Assembly: GCF_910594005.1 (NCBI RefSeq)
Contig: NC_057816.1
Location: forward strand, 27,979,797 to 28,043,796
Source: Cervus elaphus
Taxonomy: Eukaryota; Chordata; Mammalia; Artiodactyla; Cervidae
Length of the DNA stretch: 64,000 nt
Direction: 5' to 3'
A model generated the notes under the pieces. It saw nothing but the letters and a program-made list of their open reading frames with translations, ran no database searches and was not told the DNA's origin. How positions within the stretch are numbered: position 1 is the stretch's first letter; every line of letters begins with the position of its first letter. Below are positions 20,401-32,204 of this stretch, piece after piece. The position numbers and the translations under genes were made by a program.

Positions 20401-21764
20401 GAGAAAATAATTAGCAAACATATTAATTGGAATCATTTTAAGCCTCAATTAATCTGAGTCATGTATCTGGTTTCTTTATTATTCTCCCTTACTCCTACCC
20501 CAAATGATAATATGTTTGCATTTCCTCTAGAAGAGGTAGATGCTACTATTTTATATTTTGTAGTAGGACTATAGGCTAAGTCAATATTTTCATCTGACAG
20601 CTGTGATCTGGATATCAGATCTCTCTAAAGGTAAAATATTATCATCTTTACGGGCAGAAGTATATGAACCGCCATGATTTTATGAATTTAACCTTCTTTG
20701 CAACAGACAATAGGAATTGTTTGGTGTTCAGTACAACCATAGTGTTTCCAGATTAAAGGATGCCTACTCATGGTGAATGTGTGAAATATATACTGGCAGT
20801 GTAGAAAATTAGTCATTTAATGATCATTTATTGATCATCTGCTCTGGGCTAGGAGCTGGTGATCTTGCCACGCTAAGTTGCCATTCACAGCTTAAGGTCA
20901 ACATTGATGAAGCACTCTAGCATTCTCTGAGCACTAGAATTGGTGTCTGATGATACTGCCCTGATCACCATGTGAGCAGAGAGTAGGAGTGCATGGGGCT
21001 GTTTTTCATTCTATTCTCCAGCTTCCCAGCTGCGTTACCTGAGAAGACACACATCCTTTTTAGGGAGAACTTGAGTTGCATTTGATTTGGTTGCTGCCAT
21101 GCAGCATCTGAAATAATTTAGCAATAAAATATTTTGTTGTTGGTTTAAATGTCATCTAGAAATGGAAAGTAATTACATTGCAAGAGAGACCTGGCAAGAA
21201 CCTTTCTAAAGGTCCTTGTTCTCTAAAAACTTGGGCTCTGTGCTTCTGCCAAGCACTGGAATTGCCAGAATGTGCTTCCATTTTAGTGGCTTCAACCTCT
21301 CAACAGTGGCCCTTGTTGGTGTAGCTGGTCACCATTTATCAAAGTGTACTTCTGAAAGATGTGTGAGTTAGTTATCAGCTATGGAAAAGTATCTACTGTG
21401 GTTAGAAAGTTAAAGTCCTCAGTTTAGCATTCCAGGCCCCCTTTCTTTTGTGCCTTTCCTCATCATCTGGGATTCTAGAAAAGAAAGAGCCAAGGATGAA
21501 GTTGGAGAAGTGAAAACTGTTTCATGCAACTTCCATGACCTCAGTTCCACACCTACCCATGGAATTGGATGGAAGCCCAGGGCTGTTTTTCAGAATAACT
21601 AACTCTGGGTCAGTCTATGAGAAGTTGGATTAAAATACTATTTTCCTATAGTTCTAAAATAAGTTCATATCAAACATGAGAGGCTATAAAAGTTCACAAA
21701 AGCTCAGAGTTTGTTGATATTAAAGCTAGGTATCTGTCTGACAAGACCTCTCCACATCTTCATT
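20401..21764. other. Mostly unique non-coding stretch
   Basis: About 1.35 kb. Only 20818-20880 (ATGATCATTTATTGATCATC then GGGCTAGGAGCTGG) hints at an L2 end. No credible frame. Confidence 0.45.
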
Positions 21765-21915
21765 GGAGAGGCAGTTTGGTGGAGGAACTTAATTAAGAAC
21801 ATGAGCTTTGCAGTTGGACAGAAATGAATTCCTCCTCAGTCACTTAGTAGATCTGTGACCTTGGGTACATAACACTATGTCTTTAAGACTAAATTCCTTC
21901 AACTTTAAAATGGGA
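21765..21915 (+). mobile_element. MIR SINE
   Basis: AAGAACATGAGCTTTGCAGT, GATCTGTGACCTTGGGTACA and CAACTTTAAAATGGGAA are MIR in sense order. Confidence 0.8.
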
Positions 21916-21919
21916 ATTT

Positions 21920-22100
21920 ATTCATGCAACTAAATATCTATCATCCACCTAGTATGTGCCAGGCATTCTCTTAAGCACAGGAGATACCAATGAATAAGAT
22001 GGATGGAGACCATATTCTTATGGTTAATAACTGATGGTTGGAGACAGACAGACAATAGCAATAATTACAAATATGTAGTAGAATGTAAAAAAGGAATAAA
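21920..22100 (-). mobile_element. L2 LINE 3' fragment
   Basis: CTAGTATGTGCCAGGCATTC, TTAAGCACAGGAGATACCAA and GATGGAGACCATATTCTTAT are diagnostic antisense L2. Confidence 0.8.
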
Positions 22101-22104
22101 AATT

Positions 22105-23028
22105 GGCAAGTGGCAGCTTCTTAAATGTTAATTGCAATGTAGAATCCAAAGTCATATCAATAAACTTTTCATATTCTGTTACAACAATAACCTTGGTCTG
22201 TCTTTTACTTTCAATGGATTTTTTTTATCTATACATGATTTTATAACATTATGCATTGGTCACTTGGAAAACATTGGTTCCCTGAGTTATGTGTACTGAC
22301 AACATAAAAAATCACACTTGTTACTATCACCACAGTTATTATGAGAAAAGTCTTCAAGTATCTGGAAACTTTCAAGCTCATGGTGGCACATATAAATTTT
22401 TAAAATTCTGAGTTTTTCTGGAAAACTCAAATTTTAGTGCTGGCAACAAATATTGTCAGTTGTTTTTATTGCAGTGACAGATTCATTTGGTTTACTTTTA
22501 GAAAATGTCTGCCAAATACCCAAGTTTCTAGGTTGTGCTTTTGAATAGAAATGCTGTTCCATGAAAAAAAAAGCTAATTCTGTGCTCAGTTCAGTCATCC
22601 TAGTGCTTTTCTTTGAGAAAAATCACACTTTGTATGCAACAAAAGTGTTTTATGCGTACTACCCATTCCATTGAGAAAGTGTATACTCAAGAGTAGAGGC
22701 TTCATAAAATTAATACATTTTATTACTTTATCAAGGATATCCTTAAGCTTATTTTTTTTGTATTTATTATTGTCTCTGTGTCCTGTGGTTGCATGGCACT
22801 AAGGAATACAATGACCAATGGTTTAGTTAGTGCCAGTGACTTGATTCATACTAAGGCACTAAGAATTGTATCTTCCGCTGCTTTTGCACTGTTAGTACAA
22901 ATGTCAATACAGTGAAAAAGGCAAATAGCATCTTAGTGTTATTATGCAAATATTTTCTCCTCATGGACTCCCTAAAGGGGTCTCAGAGGTCCCCCATTGG
23001 ACTGCAGAGGACATTTTGAGAACCTCTG
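22105..23028 (+). mobile_element. hAT DNA transposon, 3' portion
   Basis: Ends with GGACATTTTGAGAACCTCTG at 23028, matching the terminal inverted repeat of the 18.9 kb element in 12 of 14 bases. The inside has GGTCACTTGGAAAACATTGG and AAAATGTCTGCCAAATACCC, in the style of the same family. There is no 5' terminus, and the 8 bases after the end do not match TATTAAAT, so it is likely a separate 5'-lost copy. Confidence 0.65.
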
Positions 23029-23039
23029 CTATAAGGAAG

Positions 23040-23330
23040 TTACATCGGGAGGAAGTGGTAGAGAGTAGCTTGGAAGAGTAGGCAACAACTTCAACTTGGA
23101 TAATCAGGAAAAGCATCTTTGAGAAGGTGAAAATTTAAGCTGATGCCTGAAGGATGAGAAGGAATCAGCCAAAGAAAGACTCTTAAGGAATAGAGTGCAG
23201 ATGGAGGAAACAGCTCATCCCAGAAGCTCTGAGGTGGGAAATTCAAGGACTGGAACAGTCATATGGCTGGGACAAAGTAAGCAAAGGAAGATTTCAATAA
23301 GATGAGCTTGATGGATTAAAATAATTACAG
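23040..23330 (-). mobile_element. L2 LINE fragment
   Basis: CTGATGCCTGAAGGATGAGA, AGGAATCAGCCAAAGAAAGA and GAAGCTCTGAGGTGGGAAAT keep the antisense L2 order. Confidence 0.8.
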
Positions 23331-23954
23331 TATCTAAATCACAGAATTGGTATTTAAATGAATTAGTGCTTATAAAGTGCTTTGCTCAATGTCTCTCCTC
23401 TAATTAGCACCCATTATATGGTAGGCTGTGTTCCTCATGAATGTGGTAAAGTTGATGTGCTCTATAAACCTTTAAGTCTGTTTTCTCTGACCTGTACAAG
23501 TCTTGAGGCATAAACTTGAGGTTACTGTCTTCCTTTTAAGGAAAACATTGTCAAGGCTCACATGAAACTCACAATATTCTAACATTCAGTTACCAAATCT
23601 ATAGCCCAAACAATTGAGCTAAGGAATACTATTTTTCTTATCCAAAGTTTTAAAAAATTTTAACATATATATGTTTCTTAAACTAAATGTTTAGCTTAGT
23701 AAGTATAGAGACATTTGAGATCCTCAGATGCTAGAAACTAGTAGAGGACATAAAATGAGATATATTCCTGAAGGACGAGGGATATTAATTCTCTTTCTTG
23801 CTCAGCCCAGATTTTGTGTGTGTTACATTTATCAGATAACCTGTTTTTCATGATTGCCTCAGATCTTTCAGACATTAAATAAGCAGAATGCAGCCTGCTG
23901 GCCATGCTTTGCTCAGTATCATGTTGTGACAAGACCCGATGTCTTTGTTCATTT
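23331..23954. other. Unique non-coding stretch
   Basis: No repeat signature recognised; AT-rich. Confidence 0.4.
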
Positions 23955-25120
23955 GATTATCAGTTCATTCAACCACCATTAATTGAAGTTCATCATAGAC
24001 TCAAAATTGTTCTGTAAGTGGGAGATATAATAGAGATGCAAGATATAACTTGTATATTAAGGAACTCCCATTCTGGTAGACGAGACAGATAAATAAAAAG
24101 AAACACGGTTTTTATTAAGTGTGTACCAACTGTGGAAGTTTAGAAGAAAGACAACCAAATCTTTGTTGTAGACTGGAGGAAGGAAGCCTGGAGATAATTA
24201 AGGAAGTCTTCCTAAAAAAGGTGGTGTTTAAGCTCTCTTCAAAGGATAAATGACAATTACCAAATGATGAAGCAAAAATTGTACCAACGTTAAGCAGGCA
24301 TGGATGACTTTACTCAAGGCTTTTACAATTAAAGAGAGGCAAGAATTCAGTCTGAACTCAACCCCACTGAAATAAAAAGCAGCAGAGTTTTTAAGTTCCA
24401 GGCTGAGATAGTGGAAAGGGATTTGCTTACTGTAGGAGATATAAAATATAGCCCAAGGTGTTTGAAATTTATACTGAAAGTGAGGCCCATTGTTGAAAGA
24501 TTTTAAAAGCAAGACAGAGAAATGATGAAAATTTAGTTTTAGGTAAACCATTCTGGAAGCAGTTGAATGGAGGAGTGCTTCACCAGAGGCAGGGAATCTA
24601 TTATGAAGGTTTTTAGTAGCCTAGGTATAGAGGGAAAAAAAGCCTAGGAAGAGAGAGAGATGGGGACAAATCTCAGAGATATTTAGAAAGTTGAGTGAAT
24701 GGCACCTGGTTATGGTACAAAGTAGAGAAGAAAGACATCTGGCGTGACAGTGACTCCCCTTAGATAGTGGCGCCATTAACCGAGCCTTGCAGTTTGGGGA
24801 GGGGGAGAAGTGTGTGTAGTAGAAGAAAATTTGAACTCAGTTGCTGATACAATGAGTCTCAAGTTTCTGTGGGACATTCAAAGAGAAATTGTCAAAAGGC
24901 AGATTGGATATACATGCCCGGACCTCAAGGAAGTGGATAAAGATAGATGTTTGGGAGTCTTCAACATTTAGGTGGGCAGATGGCCAAAACTGGGATAAAG
25001 GAAGAAGAGCATCAGAACATCTGGATGGAATTCTACTTTACACTGGGTGGAGAGAAGGAAAGGAGCCTGTGAAGGAGGATCCAGAGCAGCAGATGGCCAA
25101 TCAGGAAACGGCGATGTCTT
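23955..25120 (-). mobile_element. L2 LINE, long antisense copy (3' end into ORF2)
   Basis: From left to right it goes from the L2 3' end (CCATTAATTGAAGTTCATCA) through GAGACAGATAAATAAAAAGA and GAAGTCTTCCTAAAAAAGGT to ORF2-derived blocks near CTGTGGGACATTCAAAGAGA and CAACATTTAGGTGGGCAGAT. Heavily diverged; frames broken. Confidence 0.75.
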
Positions 25121-25149
25121 AGACCAACAAACTGGACAGCTAAGCTAGA

Positions 25150-25305
25150 AGCCAGTGCTTCCCATCCTTTAATATGTTTCTGAGTCACCTTCTGGTTTAA
25201 ATGCAAGTTCTCATTCAGTAGCTCAGAGTTGGGAAGTGCATTGCTAACAAGTTCCCAGCTAATACCAGTGCTGCTGACTCACACTTTGAGTAGCAAGGTT
25301 CTAGG
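25150..25305 (+). mobile_element. hAT-Charlie-type MITE (MER5/MER58-like)
   Basis: CCAGTGCTTCCCATCC at the left, ATTCAGTAGCTCAGAGTTGG inside, and CACACTTTGAGTAGCAAGG at the right. The last is typical of a non-autonomous Charlie element whose exact subfamily I cannot name. Confidence 0.65.
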
Positions 25306-25479
25306 ACACAGAAAATTCAAAAAGATTTATGTTGGTAGTTTTCTGCTTAGGGAAAGGCAGAGGAATCAGTGGCTATGAAGCAAAGCAAGCCAATAAAGCT
25401 GAGACAACACTCCTTTTTCGAGCATATTTAATGAACTCTTAAGCGCAGGGCCACTTTCTCTGAAATTTAAAATATGCTA

Positions 25480-25560
25480 GGTCTAGAACAGTGCCATGAG
25501 ATTTAGCAATATAGAGGTTGATGGTCTTAGTGAGAGTACTTTGATATAGCACTGGAGTTG
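25480..25560 (-). mobile_element. L2 LINE scrap
   Basis: GATTTAGCAATATAGAGGTT then GATGGTCTTAGTGAGAGTAC resembles the L2 ORF2 region further 5' than the 23.9-25.1 kb copy, and may be its continuation. Confidence 0.5.
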
Positions 25561-25720
25561 ACACTTGACTCCAGCTGGTTGATGGAAGAAAGATACAAAC
25601 ATGTTAATTTATTTTGAGAGACTGATTTTTTTCCCCAACATTTTGTTATGACAATTTTCAAAACTACAGCAAAGTCAAAAGGATTATACAGTGAACTTTT
25701 GTGTATACTTCATCTTCATT

Positions 25721-25923
25721 CTAGGGCTTCCTAGGTGGCTCAGTGGTAAAGAATCCGCCTGCCAATGCAGGAGATCTGGGTTTGATTCCTGGGTCTGGAA
25801 GATCCTCTGGAGAAGGAAATGGCAACCCACTTGAATATTCTTGCCTGGGAAATCCCATGGACTGAGGAGACTGGTGCGCGACGTGACTAAGTTGGATATG
25901 ACTTTGCCATTAAGCAACAAAAA
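25721..25923 (+). mobile_element. Bov-tA SINE, full length, nested in L1ME
   Basis: GGGCTTCCTAGGTGGCTCAG start, B box GGTTTGATTCCTGGG and a CAACAAAAA end. CATCTTC at 25711-25717 and 25924-25930 may be part of the target duplication. Confidence 0.93.
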
Positions 25924-26370
25924 CATCTTCCCTCTGCCATAAACACTCCCCAACTCACCTTATCACGTATCTATCACTATCTGCCCTTCTAGCCATCTAT
26001 CAATTACTTTTCAAAGCACTTAAAAGTACATCAATGTACTTCCTTCAATATTCAGCATACATATTACTAAATAGAGATCACTATTTGCTTACAGATTTTT
26101 TTTTCCTTTCAAATAGTCTCCATATGTAAAATGCACAAATCCCAAATATATATTCCCTGACTGTTGGCAAATGTACACACCTGTGTAATTCAAACCCCTG
26201 TCAGTACATAGAATATTATCATCACCCTGGAAATTTCTCTCATGCCTCTTCACTACCAACCCCAAAAGACAAACTCCTTTCTGATTTTATACCTGTTTAT
26301 ATTAGTTTTCCCTATTCTGGAATTGCACATAAATAAAATCAGAGAGTGCAGTTTTGTTTGGTAAGGCTTC

Positions 26371-26738
26371 TGTGATGGTTAATTTTTTGTGTCAAATTGG
26401 CTAGGCTATTGTACCCAGTTATGTGATGAAACACCAATCTGTGTGTTGCTATGAAGGCATTTTGGAAATGTGGTTAACATTCACAATTATCCTTCAGTAA
26501 AGCAAATTTCCCTTGATAATGTCAGAAGGCCTTGTCCAATCAGTTGCAAGCCTGAGGAGCAAAAACTGAGGTATATTGAAGAAGAAGAAATTCTGCCTGA
26601 AGGCTGCAGTCTATGCTTCCAGCTTGCCAGCTAGCTCTTGCCTCCCTCAACAAATACATAAGCCAGTTCTTATAACCTCTTTATGTGTGTGTGTACATAT
26701 TGGTCCTGTTCTGTTTCTCTGGAGATACTCGCCTGATA
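26371..26738 (+). repeat. Ancient LTR-like interspersed repeat, family A, nested in L1ME
   Basis: Begins TGATGGTTAATTTTTTGTGT, with AATTGGCTAGGCTATTGTAC, GGCCTTGTCCAATCAGTTGC, AATTCTGCCTGAAGGCTGCA and CTGTTTCTCTGGAGATACTC near its end. L1ME sequence resumes at TTTTTTTCACTCACCATAAT. Same family as the antisense copy at 4.1-4.5 kb. Confidence 0.65.
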
Positions 26739-27390
26739 GATTTTTTTCACTCACCATAATATTTATGAGACTCATTTATGTTGTTGCATGTATATTGTTG
26801 AGTGGTATTCTATTGTATGAATATATCATGGCTTATTCTTTTTCCTGTTGATGGACTCCTGGACTGATTCTGGGATTCAGCCAATTATGAATAAAGCTGC
26901 TGTAAACGATCTATGGCAAGGTATTTTGTGAACATATGTTTCTATTTATCTTGGGTAATTCTTGGGGTAGAATTGAGGGGTCATAGAATATATGTGTGTT
27001 AAGTTTTATAAGAAGTGATCATAATTTTTCCCAAAGTTATCGAATCATTTTATGTTCCCATCACAATGTATGAGGGTCCTAGTTGCTTCACATTCTCACC
27101 AACACTTAGTGTAGTCAGTCCTGTAGATTTTGGCCATTCTTGAGGGTGAGGGGAATGGTATCACATTGTGGGTTAGATTACATTCCCCAGTGAACAATTC
27201 CTTCTTGTGCTTATTGTCCATTCATATATCCTTCCTTGTGATGTATCTGTTCAAAGCACCTGTCCACTCCTCCATTGTTCTTTGCATCTTCCTTGATATC
27301 AGCGCCTTGCCATACCTGTACCTTGAGAATATCCTCTCTCAGGCAAGACAAACTTTCATTAGTATATTATTTGGTTGCTGATTAAGTCAC

Positions 27391-28829
27391 TCTCTTCTAC
27401 AAGGAGCTTTCTAAGAAGGAGAGATCAGAGATTCAAAGATAAGATTGCAAAGCATTTTTTGAAAACATTATGTCCTTTCTCTCTGAATTCTAGAGTGGTT
27501 TTATGGTGTAAGGTGAGTTGAATTACAATGTGTAACCCTGTATACACTTTATTGGGCCACAATCAGAGAACACATAATTTCAGTTAGTAACTGAAATTGA
27601 CATCTCTTTTCTCAGTGGGGTCAACACTTCAGCCTGTTATTTGCCCTCACTTTTTCTGAGTTGTATTTTCTTACATGAAATATTCCAGTCACCTGTTTAT
27701 TGCTTCTATTTCCTATTTCTGCAGCAGCATAGAAACTTCCAGCCAGCATCTCTGGAAAAATTATTTGTGCCAAAGAAAATGACAAAGATCCTAATATGTA
27801 AGCACTACAGACTTACTCTGACCTCATTCAGCCTTACTCTGATTATTGTTGCCTTACTCTAGTGATGAAAATATATTCTTGAAAAATAATTCCAGTTCTC
27901 TATGCTAGAAATATAAAGAGAATTCTTTCTTTATCTTTCTTTATTGATCAGCTTTACAGGTATACTTTTCCCTTAATTTCTCTTTCCTAGGTACAGAAAA
28001 AGTTTTTATTTTGAGAAACTGTCTTTGCTGGTCTCAAAGATTGAGAACCTTTATGAAATGTGTGGGTTCAGTAAAAGGTCTCATTAGGGATACAGGCATG
28101 CTCATCTTGTTGTTGTTGAGACCTTGAGAAGTCTCTCCCATTTCTACCAGAAGTACATGGCATTTCTCAACAGTCATTTTACTTCTTCAGGTTATATTAA
28201 AACTGAAAATTATATAGAAAGGAAAAAAGCATAACTTCCTCCATTCTTACATGTTTTTAAGAACCAGGGACTTACCAGCTGGTTGATTATATCTAAAAAG
28301 GCAGGAAACTCTTTGGTCTCTTGTCTCTTTGAAACTTACAGACCTTGATACAGACCTTGCTCCTCCCACCAACTGGAAATCAGTGCACTGGCGAGTGGCC
28401 AATCTAAGGCACCTGACTACTTAGAGAGTCATTGAAAGATGAGACAGAAAACCTACCCTTCCCTGGCATTGTTGATCTGAAGCTTATTTCATAATAATTG
28501 TGGAATTTTGTGGGAGTGGAGAGTTAAACATAGGAGACTCTAGCCAGGTGTGCACCTCTCTGAAGCTATGGAATAGGCAGGCTTGCAGAGGTCGTTGTGA
28601 TTTCATTCACCTGGTTTGGGTTGGAATAGGTGGGCCCAAAGTTTGTGGAACTTCCCAGGGTTCCTCATTGTCCAGAAACTATGCCGTTGTTTGATCTTTA
28701 CCAAGAATGTCTCTAGTTGTTGGCATACCATAACAAGCCAGTACCATAAAAGTCAACTGTAGCAACAAAATACAGAAAGTTCATACACTCTCTCAAAGAA
28801 AAAAAGAAATGTCAGATTAGACCTCCATT
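27391..28829. other. Mostly unique non-coding stretch with a 10-bp hairpin
   Basis: AATTTCAGTT (27576-27585) pairs perfectly with 27589-27598 across AGT. No gene or family is recognised in about 1.4 kb. Confidence 0.5.
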
Positions 28830-29040
28830 TATTTCTTGATTAAATATTTATTGAGCGCCTACAATGTTCCATATGTTTCCGCCCGTTGCTGGAGTACATT
28901 GCTCATGTCTAGCGGGGAAAGACAGTGATGTACACAGTTAGTTACAATTCCTTAGATGTTAGATATAGGCATAGAGGTGTGCAAAGAGACCCATGGATGC
29001 TTATAGGAGGATCTACTTGTGTACATGGGTGTGTTAGTAT

Positions 29041-29056
29041 ATATGTGTGTGTGTGT
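29041..29056. repeat. TG microsatellite
   Basis: About seven TG units inside L2-derived DNA. Confidence 0.85.
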
Positions 29057-29464
29057 ATCCTGGTTGGGGAACTTGCCTAAAAAATTTGATGGCATCAGCT
29101 AAACAAAGAAAGGATGGGTGAGCCAGGTAAGTAGGATAGAAAGAGTATTTAAGGTAGAAGGGAAAACATTGGCAATGACAGAAAGGTATGTAAGTACTTG
29201 GCCCTTGAAGAAGGTCAAGTAGCTTAGTCAGATTGGCATTTAAGGTTCAGTGGGGAAGAATGGAGAGAGATAAAATGTGAGAGGTTTGCCAAATTGTGAA
29301 GGTTGCAGGATGCTGTGCTAAGGGGTAACAAGTGGACCATCGAAGAGCTTTAAGCAGGGGAATGTCATAAGATTTAGAGATATCACTTTGCAAGGTAATG
29401 AATGGATTTAAAAGTGGCACAGTGAATAACAACAGAAAACATTTGGCCAGCAGTCAGTATGTTC

Positions 29465-29745
29465 CATCATTACAATAGTTTTATGTATTGATTCCTATTA
29501 TTATTCCCATAAGACACAAAAAGAAATGGAAGAAGAGATCAACAAAGTAACTTGTCCAGTTTCACTCAGATACTGAATGGCAAAGTAAGAATCCATGCAC
29601 TTACCACTCAGCTTACTATTACCCTTATTTTAAAGATGATATAATTGTAAGGAGACAGATTAAATGATTTGTCAAATATAACCCATCAAGTAAGTAACAG
29701 AGGTGGGATTCAAATGCTCTGAGGTTTAGAATTAAGTCTGAAATA
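29465..29745 (-). mobile_element. Two MIR SINEs in tandem
   Basis: The first has TTCCTATTATTATTCCCATA and AACTTGTCCAGTTTCACTCA. The second has TTTTAAAGATGATATAATTG, CAAGTAAGTAACAGAGGTGG and GATTCAAATGCTCTGAGG. Both are antisense. Confidence 0.75.
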
Positions 29746-30245
29746 AGAACCTGACCTCTCCACCTCTGTATTATGTGGATTGTTTATGAGGGTATTGAAA
29801 TACTCAAGGCAGAAATTGCAGTGGTCTGAACTAAGAGTGATAGTGAAGGTGTAGGAAATAGATCAAGGCATAGCAAAGAAGTGGATTTTATGGGATTTTA
29901 AGAGATTATTGAAAGAACAGTGAGGAGTGAGAGGGAGAAATTAAGGATGAACTGGGTCGTGGGAGCACCATTTATTAAAGTGGGAAATAAAGCAGAAAAT
30001 ATATTTTGCAAGAAGGTCTATAAGGTTAGTCTTGGGTCATTGTCACTTTCAGATGCTCATGGGACATTCAAGTGGGATGGCTGATGGTCAGTTAAATTTT
30101 GAGATAAGTCTAGGAATGTGCCCTTGGAACTATAAGAATAGGTGGAGGTAATTATCAGTATGGACATAGGCATACTCCCCAGGGAGAAACAAGTGAAAAG
30201 AGAAACAAGCCAAGGATGGAACCTTGAGAAACACCAATTTCAAGC

Positions 30246-30651
30246 ATTTATTATCTCACAGTTGCTGTAGGTCAGGAATCTGGGTGAGGCGTTGGCTGGG
30301 TGCCTCTAGCTCAGAGTCTTTCAGGTTGCTGTCCAGTTTGGTTGGCTGTGCCTGGTCTCATCTGAAAGTCTGTCTGGCCAAGTATCTTCTTTCAAGTTCA
30401 CTCACCTGGGTTTTGAGGTCTCTATCCCTCTTCATACAGGCCTATCCTTATAACAACTGGCTTATCCATGTTGAACCTTCCAAGAGAGGGCAAGAGAGAA
30501 CCATTTCAAGATGGAAGCCGCAGTCCTCTGAGACTATAGCCTACTCAGCCCTGAGGTCTGCAGTCTTCTGTTCCTTAGAAGTAAGTCAGTAAGTCCAGTC
30601 CACCAGTCCAGCCTCAAGAGAAAGGGATCATACGAGGAAGATGAATACCAT
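30246..30651 (+). repeat. Ancient interspersed repeat, family unassigned
   Basis: TTTATTATCTCACAGTTGCT, GTCAGGAATCTGGGTGAGGC, CAGTCCACCAGTCCAGCCTC and GATGAATACCATGGGG match a widespread old mammalian repeat. Its expected end, GGCCATTTTCGAGGCTGCC, appears only at about 30931-30949, beyond an L2-like block. Confidence 0.6.
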
Positions 30652-30815
30652 GGGGTATTTACATTTTGTGGTAAGTCTAGGATGTGCATTTAAAAATTAT
30701 TAGAGTAGGGGAAGGTGATTACCAATATGGATGTAGACATGATTCCCCAAGGAGAATGGGTATGGTGAAAAGAGAAACTGGCCAAAGTTGGAACCTTGAG
30801 TAACATCAACATTTA
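30652..30815 (-). mobile_element. L2-like block duplicating 30.09-30.24 kb
   Basis: GTAAGTCTAGGATGTGC, ACCAATATGGATGTAGACAT, GGTGAAAAGAGAAACTGGCC and GTTGGAACCTTGAGTAACAT align in order with 30100-30241. The two blocks are roughly three-quarters identical by eye. Confidence 0.7.
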
Positions 30816-31304
30816 GAACATTTGGTGGCTTTCAAACTATTGTTTAGTTGTAGAAATAGCTGTTCAAGTAAAATTTGTATATGGAAAATCACAAGGAATA
30901 TGATTACTCTTAGGCAGAGATCCCTGAGGGCCATTTTCGAGGCTGCCTATCAAAATCCTTATCCCCGTGGCATCCTCTCATTAGGGATTCATAATGTTCC
31001 ATTTGATAGTCATTGACTTAAATTATAAACAGAGAAAACAGTACTCAAAAAAGAAACTGGGACACAAGAAACTATGGAGGTATGAAGGAAACCAAAAAGG
31101 GGTGATGTTCTCCAAACCATCAAGACAGTGAGTGTCAAGAAGATCATCATCAAACACAACACTAGAAGCCACCCTCTGATTTAGCACTGATCATCAAGGA
31201 GGGGCAAATGCAGTACAATATTGGGGGTGGGAGACAGATTACTGTGGATAGAGGAACACATTCAAGAAGTGAGAAGAGGAGACTTAAAAAAAGACCCTAT
31301 TGTA
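30816..31304. other. Repeat remnants and unique sequence
   Basis: Contains the displaced end GAGGCTGCCTATCA of the 30.25 kb repeat, then possible L2 residue (AGTGTCAAGAAGATCATCAT). Confidence 0.35.
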
Positions 31305-31423
31305 TAGGACGGGGGAGGAAATGGCAACCCACCCAGTATTCTTCCAGGGACAGAGGGACCTGGTAGGCTACTGTCCATGGTGATGCAAGGAGTAAAATAC
31401 CACTTAGTGACTAAGCACACATG
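31305..31423 (+). mobile_element. Bov-tA SINE, 3' half
   Basis: GGAGGAAATGGCAACCCACC, AGTATTCTTCCAGGGACAGA and GGTAGGCTACTGTCCATGGT; 5'-truncated. Confidence 0.85.
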
Positions 31424-31454
31424 CCTGGATTTTCTTAGTTAAAAATAGTACCAC

Positions 31455-31970
31455 CAAGTAGTTCTAGTGTAGTGGTTAATGTCACAGGCTCTGGAGCTAG
31501 ACTGTCTAGGTTCTCTTTCTAGCTTGCCCATTGATTAGCTGTGTGATCATTGCCCATTAAGCAAAGTGTTTAACCTCTCTGTGCCTCTTTTATCGCTTTG
31601 CAAAAGGGTGAACAATTTATCACCTGTAAAATGGTAGACTATTTCTTGTCACTAGGATTATTATAAGCATGAATGAAGTACTAGAAGTTAGAAAGTGGAA
31701 GTGTTAGTTGCTCAGTTGTGTCCAATTCTTTGCGATCCCATGGACTGTAGCATTCCAGGCTCCTCTGTCCATGGAATTCTCCTGGCAAGAACACTGGAGT
31801 GGGTAACCATTCCCTTCTCCAGGGGATCTTCCCAACCCAGGGATCAAATCTGGGTCTCCTTCCTTGCAGGTGGATTCTTTACTGCCTGAGCCACCATTGC
31901 TGCCTGGAAGTTAGAAAAGTGCCTAGCATAACAGAAGCACTTATCAAATGCTGGGTGCTGTCATCTCGTT
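31455..31970 (+). mobile_element. MIR SINE split by a Bov-tA
   Basis: One of the best MIRs here: GTAGTGGTTAATGTCACAGG, TCTGGAGCTAGACTGTC, TAGCTGTGTGATCATTGCCC and CCTCTCTGTGCCTCTTTTAT. After the SINE it resumes at GTGCCTAGCATAACAGAAGC. Confidence 0.9.
31684..31921 (-). mobile_element. Bov-tA SINE nested in MIR, about 14-bp target duplication
   Basis: GAAGTTAGAAAGTG (31684-31697) and GAAGTTAGAAAAGTG (31907-31921) flank a full antisense Bov-tA. The duplication differs by one A. Confidence 0.96.
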
Positions 31971-32204
31971 ACCATATTCTTATCACTTCCATTGGAAACC
32001 TGAGTTGTCCTTGATCCCTCCCTCTTCCTCCATCCTTCTGTGTTTGACTGGTTGCTTAGTCTACGCTACTTTTGAAGTAGATAGTGAACTTGTCTTTACT
32101 AGGAAGATTTTAATTAGACACAGATCTTGCCTCCTTGAAGCTGTGATAGATTATCTGACCCTTTGGATATGAACCTCAAAAGTGGTACATGACATCAATC
32201 TCTG

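Larger units (their letters stand above)
25612..27390 (-). mobile_element. L1ME LINE, antisense, with two nested insertions
   Basis: Continuous antisense L1ME order: TGTTATGACAATTTTCAAAA, TTATCACGTATCTATC, ATGTACACACCTGTGTAATT, TTTATGTTGTTGCATGTATA, GAATAAAGCTGCTGTAAACG, CACATTCTCACCAACACTTA and TGTATCTGTTCAAAGCACC. A Bov-tA (25721-25923) and an older repeat (26371-26738) interrupt it. Confidence 0.85.
28830..30245 (-). mobile_element. L2 LINE, long antisense copy
   Basis: TTAAATATTTATTGAGCGCC marks the 3' end. ORF2-derived blocks follow, ending with GCTCATGGGACATTCAAGTG and AAGGATGGAACCTTGAGAAA. Two MIRs are nested or adjacent at 29.46-29.75 kb, and a (TG)n lies at 29041-29056. Confidence 0.78.

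Noticed and set aside
30224..30592. 122-codon plus-strand frame
   Set aside because: Lies almost wholly in an ancient interspersed repeat.
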